Source: CALAMD01 sp035301345
Lineage (GTDB): Bacteria; Bacillota; Bacilli; Bacillales; Amphibacillaceae
Direction: 5' to 3'
Assembly (NCBI GenBank): GCA_035301345.1
Contig: DATGUM010000024.1
Coordinates: forward strand, 34,922-98,921
DNA length: 64,000 bases
Shown in pieces: positions 25,606 through 34,473 of the stretch. The translations under genes were made by a program, and so were the position numbers. Under the pieces are notes generated by a model. That model was not told the origin of the DNA, ran no database searches, and saw nothing but the letters and a program-made list of their open reading frames with translations. Every line of letters begins with the position of its first letter. Positions within the stretch are counted from its first letter, which is position 1.

Positions 25606-25652
25606 TTTTTCCGCCTCCTACGATCCATTCATCTACTAATGATATCATTTCA

Positions 25653-25676
25653 ATCTAATTAAGGCATTGCATAGAT
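25653..25676. promoter_or_regulatory. Candidate GltC-like operator
   Basis: A dyad ATCTA-N14-TAGAT in the 234-bp region between the divergent gltC-like and gdhA genes. LysR sites are often such interrupted dyads near the regulator's own start. It is only a candidate. Confidence 0.35.
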
Positions 25677-25839
25677 AACTCTAAAGTTGTAAAATTAAAC
25701 TAATCGTCAGTTCGTATGTACTTTTATATAGAAAACTACGACTCGCTACTTGGACGCCTTGTAACAGCGAGCTATTAAAATGCTATGAGTCAACTTACAA
25801 TCAAGAAATAAAGACAGCCGAACAGGAGGAATAAAGAAG

Positions 25840-27222
25840 ATGAGTCAAGCAAGCACGTCTCCTACAACAGATGAAAAAGAAGTACGTGAATATATTAACA
25901 ATGTCATGGAAATCGTTAAAAAACGAAATCCACATGAAGAAGAGTTTCACCAATCCATTCAAATGTTTTTCAATTCAATTGTACCTGTGCTCGTCCAGAA
26001 CCCTACTTATATAGAACATAACATTTTAGAACGCATGGCTGAGCCAGAGCGTGTCATTACGTTTCAAGTACCTTGGGTTGATGACGCAGGGAAAACACAT
26101 GTAAACCGCGGATACCGCGTACAGTTTAACGGAACAATTGGGCCGTATAAAGGTGGTATTCGTTTCCATCCAACCGTTAGTGCGAGTATTATTAAATTTC
26201 TCGGATTTATCCAGACGTTTAAAAACTCACTAACAGGCCAAGCAATTGGTGGCGGTAAAGGTGGTGCTGACTTTGATCCGAAAGGTAAGTCAGACACAGA
26301 AATTATGCGTTTTTGTCAAAGTTTTATGACTGAATTATCGAAATATATCGGGCCTGATACAGACGTACCAGCAGGGGATATCGGTGTTGGCGCTCGAGAG
26401 ATTGGATATATGTTTGGGCAGTATAAGAAGCTTCGTGGTGCCTATGAAGCAGGCGTTTTAACAGGAAAAGGATTAAATTACGGCGGAAGTATCGGACGAA
26501 CGGAAGCAACGGGTTATGGCACGATTTATTTCGTTGAAGAAATGCTAAAAGACCTAGAAATGGATATGCGCGATTGCACAGTGATCGTTTCAGGTTCAGG
26601 AAACGTTGCCATTTACGCGATGGAAAAAGCGATTCGACTCGGAGCAAAAGTTGTTGCATGTAGTGATTCGAGTGGGTACGTCTACGATGAGAATGGCCTC
26701 AGTTTAAAGACGATTAAGCGACTGAAATTCACGGATTCGCGTAGAATTAAAGAATACGTCGATATCCACCCTGAAGCAGAGTATTTCGAAGGTAGTTCAA
26801 ATATGTGGAACGTCCCGTGTGACATTGCCCTACCATGTGCGACGCAAAATGAAATTAACGAAAAGTCAGCACAAAACTTAGTTAATCATGGAGTAAAAGT
26901 CGTCGCTGAAGGTGCAAACATGCCGTCTTCACCAGAAGCAATCGATACGTTTATTGAAAATGGTGTTTTATTCGGCCCAGCACAAGCTGTAAATGCTGGT
27001 GGAGTTGCCGTATCATCACTTGAAATGGCACAAAACAGTTCACGTATGTCGTGGACATTTGAAGAAGTCGATGCTGAATTACACAAAATTATTAAAAATA
27101 TTTATAGCAATTGCATGAATGCTTCAAAAGAATACGGCTTTAAAGGTAATTTAGTCGTCGGAGCAAATATCGCAAGCTTTAAAAAAGTAGCCGACACGAT
27201 GATTATGCACGGTGTCGTATAA
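25840..27222 (+). CDS. gdhA: NADP-type glutamate dehydrogenase
   Basis: A 460-residue enzyme of the hexameric small-subunit glutamate dehydrogenases, interconverting 2-oxoglutarate plus ammonia and glutamate. The substrate-binding P-Y-K-G-G-I-R-F-H-P (near 105) and the active-site G-G-G-K-G-G-A-D-F-D-P-K-G-K (near 142) are complete, and the Rossmann domain contains V-S-G-S-G-N-V-A (near 249). The motif G-S-G-N-V and overall length fit the NADP-dependent anabolic type rather than the roughly 425-residue catabolic RocG/GudB. ATG at 25840 follows AGGAGGAA. It is divergent from a GltC-like regulator, which is probably its activator, and ends in a clear terminator. Confidence 0.94.
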   Translation: MSQASTSPTTDEKEVREYINNVMEIVKKRNPHEEEFHQSIQMFFNSIVPVLVQNPTYIEHNILERMAEPERVITFQVPWVDDAGKTHVNRGYRVQFNGTIGPYKGGIRFHPTVSASIIKFLGFIQTFKNSLTGQAIGGGKGGADFDPKGKSDTEIMRFCQSFMTELSKYIGPDTDVPAGDIGVGAREIGYMFGQYKKLRGAYEAGVLTGKGLNYGGSIGRTEATGYGTIYFVEEMLKDLEMDMRDCTVIVSGSGNVAIYAMEKAIRLGAKVVACSDSSGYVYDENGLSLKTIKRLKFTDSRRIKEYVDIHPEAEYFEGSSNMWNVPCDIALPCATQNEINEKSAQNLVNHGVKVVAEGANMPSSPEAIDTFIENGVLFGPAQAVNAGGVAVSSLEMAQNSSRMSWTFEEVDAELHKIIKNIYSNCMNASKEYGFKGNLVVGANIASFKKVADTMIMHGVV

Positions 27223-27239
27223 AATAAAGCAAATCATTC

Positions 27240-27274
27240 AAAGACTGAAACCGTTCATGGTTCAGTCTTTTTTT
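27240..27274 (+). terminator. Terminator of gdhA
   Basis: A stem of about 12 bp (27240-27252 and 27259-27270, one bulge) with a run of Ts, 18 nt past the stop. Confidence 0.85.
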
Positions 27275-27297
27275 ACGATAAAAAGGGAGGAAGCATC

Positions 27298-28038
27298 ATG
27301 ACACCTACTGAATTAGCAGCAGTAATCAAGCGAGCGAATGACGTCGTCGTTTTTACAGGGGCAGGTATGAGTACAGAAAGTGGCTTACCTGATTTTCGTT
27401 CGAATAAAAATAGTTTGTGGCAAAAGTTTAATCCTGATGAGCTAGCGAACGTTGAAGCCTTATTAAATAACGAAGAAGAATTTACTGCTTTTTATCGTCA
27501 CCGCTTAGCTGATATTACGAAGCATGAACCTCATCGTGGGCATGACATCCTGGCACAGTGGGAAGCAAGTGGACTCATTCGAGGCATTATTACACAAAAC
27601 GTCGATGGCTTTCACCACGACGCAGGTAGTCAGTGCGTCCAGGAATTGCACGGGACGTTCCGAACGTTTCACTGTCATATATGTGAAAAAGAGCAAACGA
27701 GAGAGGCATATTTAGCAGGAGAGACGACTTGTTCCTGTGGCGGAACCTTTCGACCAGGCATCGTTCTTTTTGGCGAGATGCTTCCAGAACAACCATTCGA
27801 AAAAGCAGATGAATTAACGAAAGCGGCAGATGTCTTTATCGTGCTGGGGTCATCATTATCAGTCACACCAGCAAATATGTTCCCACTAATGGCTAAAGAA
27901 CATGGTGCGACACTTATCATTATTAATTGGGAACCGACTGATCTTGACCGTCACGCAAACGCCGTCATTCATGAAACACCCATTCAAAAGCTGCTCATCG
28001 AAACAGACGAAGCGCTGAAGCAAATAACGCTAGATTAA
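27298..28038 (+). CDS. cobB: NAD-dependent protein deacylase (sirtuin)
   Basis: A 246-residue Sir2-family enzyme that removes acyl groups from lysines using NAD+. Visible are the NAD loop F-T-G-A-G-M-S-T-E-S-G-L-P-D-F-R (19-34), T-Q-N-V-D-G-F-H (99-106), the catalytic histidine His118 (E-L-H-G), four zinc cysteines (126, 129, 145, 147) and the G-S-S-L-S-V nucleotide motif near residue 185. The A/Y/R features of class III desuccinylases are not obvious, so deacetylase is the plain reading. It starts ATG 27298 behind GGGAGGAAG, after the gdhA terminator. B. subtilis srtN is the counterpart. Confidence 0.93.
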   Translation: MTPTELAAVIKRANDVVVFTGAGMSTESGLPDFRSNKNSLWQKFNPDELANVEALLNNEEEFTAFYRHRLADITKHEPHRGHDILAQWEASGLIRGIITQNVDGFHHDAGSQCVQELHGTFRTFHCHICEKEQTREAYLAGETTCSCGGTFRPGIVLFGEMLPEQPFEKADELTKAADVFIVLGSSLSVTPANMFPLMAKEHGATLIIINWEPTDLDRHANAVIHETPIQKLLIETDEALKQITLD

Positions 28039-28062
28039 ATGAAGAAATTCAAGTCGAATAAC

Positions 28063-28701
28063 TTACTGTAAAACATTTAAAATCATATCTGCCACATATG
28101 TTTCTGTGAAAGCAGCAATAATAATTATCGGTAATACGAAAACGACATAAAGAGCGACAGTTTGTATAAAGTATTTATTAAATGATAGGCTGCAGTTTTC
28201 TTTACGGAATAAACTCTTTATTTTCCCTCGCAAAGCCTCGTTCACTTTAAATAAAGCAGCAGCGAGTAAACAATAAGCAATGACTTCTAACATATAATGG
28301 GGTATTGTCGCAATCATTAATTTAAGTCCTTGGCTAGCATCCGCTCGTAACACAAGCGCAAAAAGAATTCCCGGCAGTGTGACTGTCGTCGCGATGTTTA
28401 AGACGTATAAAAATTGAATAGGTACGATAGCTAAAGCAATCATTTGTAATGGCACCATAAATCCATTATTGACGATATACGCCCATACTTTCTTTATCCC
28501 CGTTGCTTCTTTTAAATCGGGGTCTATAGAACGACTAATCCCTTCAGTAACAGCACCTATATCTGGATTAGCAACGTATGTCACGAATAAAGCAATGACT
28601 GTCAGTGCTAGTGAAAACAATAAAAATTTAATCGCTCGTATAAATAGCGTGCGTTGAAAGATATCTTTAATTTGGAACACCTCATAAAATTCATCATTCA
28701 T
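28063..28701 (-). CDS. SpoIIM-like (DUF95) membrane protein
   Basis: About 200-212 residues with five or six membrane helices, belonging to the stage II sporulation protein M superfamily (DUF95); the N-N-G-F-M-V-P-L-Q-M-I-A and I-P-H-Y-M-L-E-V-I-A-Y stretches are typical. The frame stays open to a GTG at 28761, but the first 20 codons of that version lie in the perfect terminator of the upstream ABC operon, so translation must start later. ATG 28701 is the first usual codon but lacks a ribosome site. An ATT at 28671 stands 6 nt after GAGGTG and would give a natural M-K-D-I-F start. Being outside the spoIIM context, its role is unknown. Confidence 0.75.
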   Translation of the reverse strand: MNDEFYEVFQIKDIFQRTLFIRAIKFLLFSLALTVIALFVTYVANPDIGAVTEGISRSIDPDLKEATGIKKVWAYIVNNGFMVPLQMIALAIVPIQFLYVLNIATTVTLPGILFALVLRADASQGLKLMIATIPHYMLEVIAYCLLAAALFKVNEALRGKIKSLFRKENCSLSFNKYFIQTVALYVVFVLPIIIIAAFTETYVADMILNVLQ

Positions 28702-28709
28702 ATCATTGG

Positions 28710-28744
28710 AAAAAGCGTTTATGCTTTTAATAAGCATAAACGCT
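28710..28744 (-). terminator. Terminator of the TrpXYZ-type ABC operon
   Basis: Perfect 13-bp stem (28714-28726 and 28732-28744) with a 5-nt loop and a following T-run on the minus strand, 41 nt past the ATP-binding gene. Confidence 0.88.
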
Positions 28745-28784
28745 CGCTCTTTTATCGACACTGTTTTTTAATCGGTTATCTTTT

Positions 28785-29579
28785 TTATCCTAAAACGGCA
28801 CGGTCACTTTCAAATTGTGTCCCGCGACGTTTTTGGAATTCATGTAATAAATCTTCAATCGTTAATCCTTGTTTTTCTTCGCCTTTAACGTCTAAAATAA
28901 TTTGTCCCGCGTCCATCATGAATAAACGATCACCTAAATCTAGCGCTTGTTGCATATTGTGCGTGACCATGAGCGTCGTCAATTCAAATTTCTGAACGAT
29001 TTCTTTCGTTAAATTCGTAATTAATTCGGCACGTGACGGGTCAAGTGCCGCCGTATGCTCATCAAGTAATAAAATATTCGGCTCAGTAAATGTCGCCATT
29101 AACAACGATAGTGCTTGGCGCTCTCCACCAGATAAAAAGCCTACTTTTGCTGATAAGCGATCTTCTAAACCTAAGTTTAACGTCTCTAAATACTCTTTGA
29201 ACAAGTCACGGCGCTTCTTTGTCACGCCTGGCTTTAAGCTACGACGTTTATTTCGTGAGTACGCCATCGCTAAATTCTCTTCAATCGTCATCGATGGAGC
29301 CGTTCCTGCCATCGGGTCTTGGAACACACGACCGATATAAGCTGCACGCTTAAATTCACGTAAATACGTCATTTTTTTATCGTTAATGAGCACGTCGCCA
29401 ACATCCGGAAAGAGAACACCTGAAATAATGTTCATTAACGTCGATTTCCCTGCACCGTTACCGCCAATAACTGTCACAAACTCTCCGCGCTCTAGCTCTA
29501 AGTTTATCCCTTGTAACGCACGTTTTTCATCGAGCGTACCTTCGTTAAACGTAATCGATACATCTTTTAAATGAAGCAT
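28785..29579 (-). CDS. ABC transporter ATP-binding protein (TrpXYZ type)
   Basis: A 264-residue ABC ATPase with Walker A I-G-G-N-G-A-G-K-S-T near 38, signature L-S-G-G-E-R-Q-A near 147, Walker B L-L-L-D-E-H-T near 170 (histidine in place of the usual proline, common in this group) and H-loop V-T-H-N. It belongs with the DUF534-type binding protein and a branched-chain-like permease, a set annotated in other Firmicutes as tryptophan or tyrosine importers. It overlaps the permease gene by one base (stop/start), implying coupled translation. Confidence 0.92.
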   Translation of the reverse strand: MLHLKDVSITFNEGTLDEKRALQGINLELERGEFVTVIGGNGAGKSTLMNIISGVLFPDVGDVLINDKKMTYLREFKRAAYIGRVFQDPMAGTAPSMTIEENLAMAYSRNKRRSLKPGVTKKRRDLFKEYLETLNLGLEDRLSAKVGFLSGGERQALSLLMATFTEPNILLLDEHTAALDPSRAELITNLTKEIVQKFELTTLMVTHNMQQALDLGDRLFMMDAGQIILDVKGEEKQGLTIEDLLHEFQKRRGTQFESDRAVLG

Positions 29580-30568
29580 TAAATCTCACCTGCTTTCTCT
29601 TGTTTCGCAATTGCTGCACGTTTTTGTGCACGACGCTTTTTCTCACGTTGCGTCTGTAAAATCTTCGGAGCGACTAAAGCGACAATAACGAGTAAAGCTG
29701 TAATTAACTTCATATCGCCTGTCTCTAAGAAGCTTACACGTAATGCCATCGTCACGACGATTCGGTAAATAATCGCTCCTCCGATGATCGCTATTGTTGC
29801 AACGGCGATTGTTCGTGTACCGAAAAGCGCTTCCCCGATAATTACTGACGCTAAACCGATAATAATCATCCCGATACCCATACCGACGTCTGCGAATCCT
29901 CCGTACTGAGCAATTAACGCTCCTGACAGAGCGACGAGCGCGTTAGAAATACCGACACCGATAATAATTAACGTATCTGTATTCGCTGATAAACTACGAA
30001 TCATTCGTTGGTTATCACCCGTCGCTCGAAGCGCTAAACCGACTTCTGTACGTAAGAAATAATCAATTACGAGCTTAATAACAACGATTACGACAACCAT
30101 CACGATAACGATTGCCCACGTTGCTGGTACTTTTTCAAGTCCTGTTGATGATAAAATATTATTAAGCCAACCATCAATACTCGTTTTCGCCCAAAACTCT
30201 TTCAACTGCGTCCACAATGTACTTTCACTTAAAAGTGATAACGTCGGTTGTCCCATAATCCGTAAGTTAATGGAATAAAGGGCAATCATCATTAAAATAC
30301 CTGATAAAAGAGGGTTTATTTTTCCTTTCGTATGTAACACACCTGTGATACAACCAGCTAAAAATCCTGCGAAAATAGCTAAAATCGTCGCGAGAATAGG
30401 TGATACCCCATTCATAATTGCAAGAGCAGCTACTGCAGCCCCTGTTACGAAACTACCGTCTACCGTTAAATCGGGAAAATCTAATATACGAAATGTTAAA
30501 TAGACGCCGAGCGCCATAATCGCATAAATTAAGCCTGATTCAACCGCACCAAATAATGAAATAAACAA
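29579..30568 (-). CDS. ABC transporter permease (TrpXYZ type)
   Basis: A 329-residue permease with about nine membrane helices, resembling the branched-chain amino acid LivH/BPD_transp_2 family. It begins E-S-G-L-I-Y-A-I-M-A-L-G-V-Y-L-T-F-R and contains D-F-P-D-L-T-V-D-G-S-F, characteristic of the permeases paired with DUF534 receptors. The last 30 residues are a basic cytoplasmic tail. It is separated from the receptor gene by a hairpin that probably tunes stoichiometry. Confidence 0.92.
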   Translation of the reverse strand: MFISLFGAVESGLIYAIMALGVYLTFRILDFPDLTVDGSFVTGAAVAALAIMNGVSPILATILAIFAGFLAGCITGVLHTKGKINPLLSGILMMIALYSINLRIMGQPTLSLLSESTLWTQLKEFWAKTSIDGWLNNILSSTGLEKVPATWAIVIVMVVVIVVIKLVIDYFLRTEVGLALRATGDNQRMIRSLSANTDTLIIIGVGISNALVALSGALIAQYGGFADVGMGIGMIIIGLASVIIGEALFGTRTIAVATIAIIGGAIIYRIVVTMALRVSFLETGDMKLITALLVIVALVAPKILQTQREKKRRAQKRAAIAKQEKAGEI

Positions 30569-30687
30569 CTGTTTTTTAACCTCCTTCTCGCAACTTCATG
30601 ATACTTTTTCTTGCACCGTGCATACACACGGCCGTGAAACAGTTCGTTCAGTTATTACGAGTCCATCTATTTTATGAATATGCAAAC

Positions 30688-30715
30688 AATAAGGCAGGCG
30701 TTAGCCTGCCTTATT
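30688..30715. terminator. Intra-operon hairpin between receptor and permease genes
   Basis: Perfect 12-bp stem AATAAGGCAGGC / GCCTGCCTTATT with a 4-nt loop. Only a weak T-tract follows on the minus strand, so it is likely a partial terminator or mRNA 3' end stabiliser, a common way to make more receptor than membrane subunit. Confidence 0.7.
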
Positions 30716-30736
30716 ATTATATCATTTCTAACGACT

Positions 30737-31813
30737 TTATTCTTCGTCTTCGTCGTCTTCCTCTTCATCTGGTTCTTCTTCGCTACCTTTTGTGTCACTT
30801 TCCATTTCGATAATTTCTGCGTCTTCGTCCCAATCTTCATTCCACTCAACACCTTGGATTTCTGAAGCTGTTTTGTTAATGAACAACTGCATATCCGACG
30901 GGTATTCAACTGGAATATCACCAGGCGTGCTTTCTCCTGTTAAAACGTCAACAGCCATTTCACCTGTACGGTATCCAATCGTGTAGTAATCAATACCATA
31001 CGTTGCGAATCCACCTTTTTCTAATGAATCTGGCTCACCGACTAATAATGGAATTTCGTGATCGTTTGCAACTGCAATAACTGTATCAAGTGCAGAAACA
31101 ACCGTGTTATCTGTAACGATAAAGAATACGTCTACTTGGTCAACTAACGTCGTAGCTGCTTGCTGAACTTCAGCTGAGTTTGCTACTGTTCTTTCTTCAA
31201 TGTCTAAGCTCGTTCCTTCAACTGCTTCTTCAACCGCTTCAATTTGAACGACTGAGTTTTGTTCACCTGCGTTATAAAGTAAACCGATTGTCGAACCTTC
31301 GAAATACTCCTCGATAAATTCAACTGTCTGAGCAATTGATGAAGGGTCTAAGTCAACAACACCTGTAATATTTTCACCTGGTTCGTCCATTGAATCAACA
31401 AGTCCTGCTTCAACAGCGTCTGTTACTGACGTGAATAAAATCGGAATTTCTTTCGTCGCTTGTAAAGCACCTAACGCACTTGGTGTTGCGTTAGCGAAAA
31501 TTAAGTCAACATCATCTGCTACAAAGTTTTCTGCGATAGGCGTTACATTATTTTGGTCACCTTGTGCACTTTGTAAATCAAATTCAACGTCTAATCCTGC
31601 ATCTTCAATTGCAGCCTGGAAACCTTCATATGCTGCATCTAGTGACGGGTGTTCAACGAACTGCGTTGCACCAATACGGTACGTCTCAGTTTCTTCCGTC
31701 TCTTCTTCACTTTCTTCTGATTCATTCTCTTCAGCGTCATCGTTTGAACCACAAGCTGCTAACACGAGCATACTAATGATTCCGATCGCTAATAATTGTA
31801 ACAATCTTTTCAT
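30737..31813 (-). CDS. ABC transporter substrate-binding lipoprotein (DUF534/TrpX type)
   Basis: A 358-residue receptor with a lipoprotein signal whose lipobox is L-A-A-C at residues 18-21, followed by a very acidic linker (about residues 25-42) and a periplasmic-binding-protein fold of the DUF534 type (Y-R-I-G-A-T-Q-F-V-E-H-P-S-L-D). A second acidic tail of about 25 residues ends the protein, unusual for the family and consistent with a salty or alkaline surface. The close relatives bind aromatic amino acids, but the ligand here is not proven. It is the first gene of the importer operon and is preceded by a likely sigma-A promoter. Confidence 0.92.
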   Translation of the reverse strand: MKRLLQLLAIGIISMLVLAACGSNDDAEENESEESEEETEETETYRIGATQFVEHPSLDAAYEGFQAAIEDAGLDVEFDLQSAQGDQNNVTPIAENFVADDVDLIFANATPSALGALQATKEIPILFTSVTDAVEAGLVDSMDEPGENITGVVDLDPSSIAQTVEFIEEYFEGSTIGLLYNAGEQNSVVQIEAVEEAVEGTSLDIEERTVANSAEVQQAATTLVDQVDVFFIVTDNTVVSALDTVIAVANDHEIPLLVGEPDSLEKGGFATYGIDYYTIGYRTGEMAVDVLTGESTPGDIPVEYPSDMQLFINKTASEIQGVEWNEDWDEDAEIIEMESDTKGSEEEPDEEEDDEDEE

Positions 31814-31900
31814 GATTATATCCCCCTAATTTCTACTTAAAATGTGTACCGAAACAGTGTCTCTATTTTAATTAAATGAGTTTTCGGAATTTACATTCAT

Positions 31901-31929
31901 ATACTATCACTTTTTCTTCAGATTGTCAC
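31901..31929 (-). promoter_or_regulatory. Probable promoter of the TrpXYZ-type operon
   Basis: On the minus strand GTGACA and TAGTAT are 17 bp apart, about 90 bp before the receptor start. Both differ from consensus. The rest of the 360-bp divergent gap up to 32175 is AT-rich and includes a perfect 9-bp hairpin (31991-31999 with 32018-32026). No T-box or other riboswitch was seen. Confidence 0.45.
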
Positions 31930-32175
31930 ACTTCAACGCGTAAAAGTTCTGTTTCAAATGCCCTCAGAGCATATATGCATAAAATATGAATAAAATCCTT
32001 AAACATACTATTGCGATAGGATTTTACGTTTAAGCTAATTGTGAACATTTTGTTAAATTTACATTGAATCACCTGTTGTTAAATGTTAATATACCTTCTA
32101 AGCATGAGCAACTGCTCACTGAACAAATACATAAGTAACAGACTAAAAAGTCAGAAAATTTGGAGGAATTCAACA

Positions 32176-33468
32176 TTGAAAAAAATTAAAAACAGATGGT
32201 TAATTGCCGCATCAGCTCTAGGAATTCACCTCTCCATAGGATCTGCTTACGCGTGGAGCGTCTTTCAGAACCCGCTTGCAGATCAATACGGTTGGTCGAC
32301 GACAGAAATTTCGCTCGCATTTAGTATTGCGATCTTTTTCTTAGGTACGTCGGCTGCTTTTATGGGTAGATATGTAGAAAAGAGTGGACCGAGAAAGTCG
32401 GGTATGCTCGCTGCAATCTTCTTCGGTACAGGAGTCGCCGGAACAGGACTCGCAACAATGCTCGAATCATTACAGCTTTTATATTTATTTTATGGGGTTA
32501 TTGGTGGTATCGGTCTTGGAATCGGTTACATTTCACCTGTATCAACACTCGTTAAATGGTTTCCTGACCGCCGCGGGCTCGCAACAGGACTTGCGATTAT
32601 GGGGTTCGGTTTCGCTGCTTTAATTAGTGGACCCGTCGCTGCATCATTAGTCGATACGATTGGAATTTCAAGTACATTTTTCGTTCTAGGTGTTGCTTAC
32701 TTTATCGTCATGACTGCTTCTGCACAATATTTAGAGCCACCTCCGAAAGATTGGTTACCTGAAGGGTTTAAAGAAAATCAAGAAAGTGGAAAGATTCAAA
32801 TTAAAGAAGACTTGGCACAATTAACAGCTAATGAAGCCGTTAAAACGAAACGATTCTGGATGTTATGGCTCATGTTATTCATTAATATTACATGTGGTAT
32901 CGCTATCTTAGCGGTCGCTTCACCAATGGCTCAAGAAATTACTGGTATGACAGCGATTACAGCTGCTACGATGGTTGGAGTGATGGGAATGTTCAATGGG
33001 GGTGGCCGTCTCGGATGGGCAACGTTATCTGACTATATTGGTCGACCGAACGTTTACACAGCATTTTTCGTCATTCAAATCGGTGCGTACTTTATCCTAC
33101 CAGGAACGACACATGCCGTCTTATTTATGATTCTTTTATACGCCATTATGACGTGCTACGGCGGCGGATTCGCATCTGTCCCAGCGTATATTGGTGATAT
33201 TTTCGGAACGAAGCAACTCGGAGCGATTCATGGATACATTTTAACAGCGTGGGCACTGGCTGGTGTCGTCGGTCCTATCTTGCTCTCAACTATTTATGAC
33301 CGTACGAATAGCTACACAGTGACGATGATGATTTTCGGTTCAGTAAACATTATTGCGCTCGCCGTTTCATTACTCATTCGCTTAGACATTAAACGTTTAC
33401 GTGAAGCGAAAGAGACGGAAAAACGAACGTCTCCAAAAAGAAGCAGTACAGTTGCAACTCATAGTTAA
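32176..33468 (+). CDS. OFA family MFS transporter (oxalate/formate antiporter type)
   Basis: A 430-residue carrier of the oxalate/formate antiporter family with twelve helices. Diagnostic stretches are A-L-G-I-H-L-S-I-G-S-A-Y-A-W-S-V-F in helix 1, the loop K-S-G-P-R-K-S-G, G-L-G-I-G-Y-I-S-P and the later G-M-F-N-G-G-G-R-L-G-W. It moves small carboxylates; the exact pair is unknown. The start is TTG 32176 behind GGAGG; the upstream in-frame ATG at 32083 has no ribosome site. It ends at a strong terminator before fdhD, and that neighbourhood hints at formate as one substrate. Confidence 0.92.
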   Translation: MKKIKNRWLIAASALGIHLSIGSAYAWSVFQNPLADQYGWSTTEISLAFSIAIFFLGTSAAFMGRYVEKSGPRKSGMLAAIFFGTGVAGTGLATMLESLQLLYLFYGVIGGIGLGIGYISPVSTLVKWFPDRRGLATGLAIMGFGFAALISGPVAASLVDTIGISSTFFVLGVAYFIVMTASAQYLEPPPKDWLPEGFKENQESGKIQIKEDLAQLTANEAVKTKRFWMLWLMLFINITCGIAILAVASPMAQEITGMTAITAATMVGVMGMFNGGGRLGWATLSDYIGRPNVYTAFFVIQIGAYFILPGTTHAVLFMILLYAIMTCYGGGFASVPAYIGDIFGTKQLGAIHGYILTAWALAGVVGPILLSTIYDRTNSYTVTMMIFGSVNIIALAVSLLIRLDIKRLREAKETEKRTSPKRSSTVATHS

Positions 33469-33518
33469 ACATTATATGATATAAACAGAAGCATAAGGCT
33501 CACAGATTCGTCATATAC

Positions 33519-33579
33519 CGTCGTAACTTCGTCTTTTACCCGTCAAAGTAAAAAGATACTTAAGTTACGACGTTTTTTA
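33519..33579 (+). terminator. Terminator of the OFA transporter gene
   Basis: Arms CGTCGTAACTT and AAGTTACGACG (33519-33529 and 33562-33572) form a perfect 11-bp stem ending in six Ts, with extra pairing in the loop. Confidence 0.82.
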
Positions 33580-33657
33580 TCATTATATATAGTAAAAAAA
33601 AGATAGATAACGACATGTTTCTGTTTAAAATATTATGTGAAGCAAGGGTTGATTAAT

Positions 33658-34473
33658 ATGAATAAAACAATCGTAAACGGTTGGAAAACATATCACTTCA
33701 AAGGTGACTCATTTACAGTTAATAATGAAACAATTGCTACAGAAAATCCTTTAACCGTTATGTTAAACGGCCAAGAATTCGCAACGATGGTCTGCTCACC
33801 AACTCATTTGCGCGAATTGTTAATTGGCTTTTTAGCATCGGAAGGTGTTATTCGCCATAAAAAAGAAATAACGTCATTATCAATTGATGAAGATCGTGGA
33901 TTTGCATATGTCGAGGTCGATAAGCCACTAGATTTAATAACAAATGATCATTCGAAACGTTTTCTCGGATCATGCTGTGGTAAAAGCCGTCAGTTTTATT
34001 TTAAAGCAGATGCACAGACAGCAAAAACAGTTGTAAGCAAACAGCAAATTGATGCTAAGCAATGTTTTCATCTCATGAATAAAATGCAAGACGAATCGAC
34101 TGATTTTCAGCAAACAGGTGGGGTGCATAATGCAGCGCTCGCGACGACAGATGAAATTCTCGCTGTCAGAACGGATATTGGACGACATAACGCACTCGAT
34201 AAAGTGTACGGTCATATTATCGATAATGAAATTCCGCTTCACGATAAAGTAATCGTCTTTAGTGGACGTATTTCTTCTGAAGTTCTGCTCAAAATTTCTA
34301 AAATGGGTATCGGTATTTTAATTGCAAACGCAGCACCGACAAATTTAGCGTTACAGCTTGCGGATGATCTTGGCATTACAGCGATTGGATTCGTGCGTAA
34401 CGATTCAATGAATGTTTATACGCATCCAGAGCGCATTCGTAATTTGACGCATGAAACGAGCCCAACAGCATAA
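33658..34473 (+). CDS. fdhD: FdhD, sulfurtransferase for formate dehydrogenase
   Basis: A 271-residue FdhD protein, which passes sulfur from a cysteine desulfurase to the molybdenum cofactor of formate dehydrogenase. The family's core is present: R-E-L-L-I-G-F-L-A-S-E-G-V-I near residue 53, the catalytic flexible loop S-C-C-G-K-S-R near 110 with paired cysteines, T-G-G-V-H-N-A-A-L near 160, D-I-G-R-H-N-A-L-D-K near 183 and S-G-R-I-S-S-E. I use ATG 33658, with AAGGGTTGA 9 nt before; a GTG at 33637 is less likely. No formate dehydrogenase genes lie in this window, but the OFA carrier next door fits formate metabolism. Confidence 0.93.
   Translation: MNKTIVNGWKTYHFKGDSFTVNNETIATENPLTVMLNGQEFATMVCSPTHLRELLIGFLASEGVIRHKKEITSLSIDEDRGFAYVEVDKPLDLITNDHSKRFLGSCCGKSRQFYFKADAQTAKTVVSKQQIDAKQCFHLMNKMQDESTDFQQTGGVHNAALATTDEILAVRTDIGRHNALDKVYGHIIDNEIPLHDKVIVFSGRISSEVLLKISKMGIGILIANAAPTNLALQLADDLGITAIGFVRNDSMNVYTHPERIRNLTHETSPTA

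Noticed and set aside
32035..32065. TTGTGAAC half-site resembling a Rex or Fnr box before the OFA gene
   Set aside because: Only one half-site matches; the second arm is missing.
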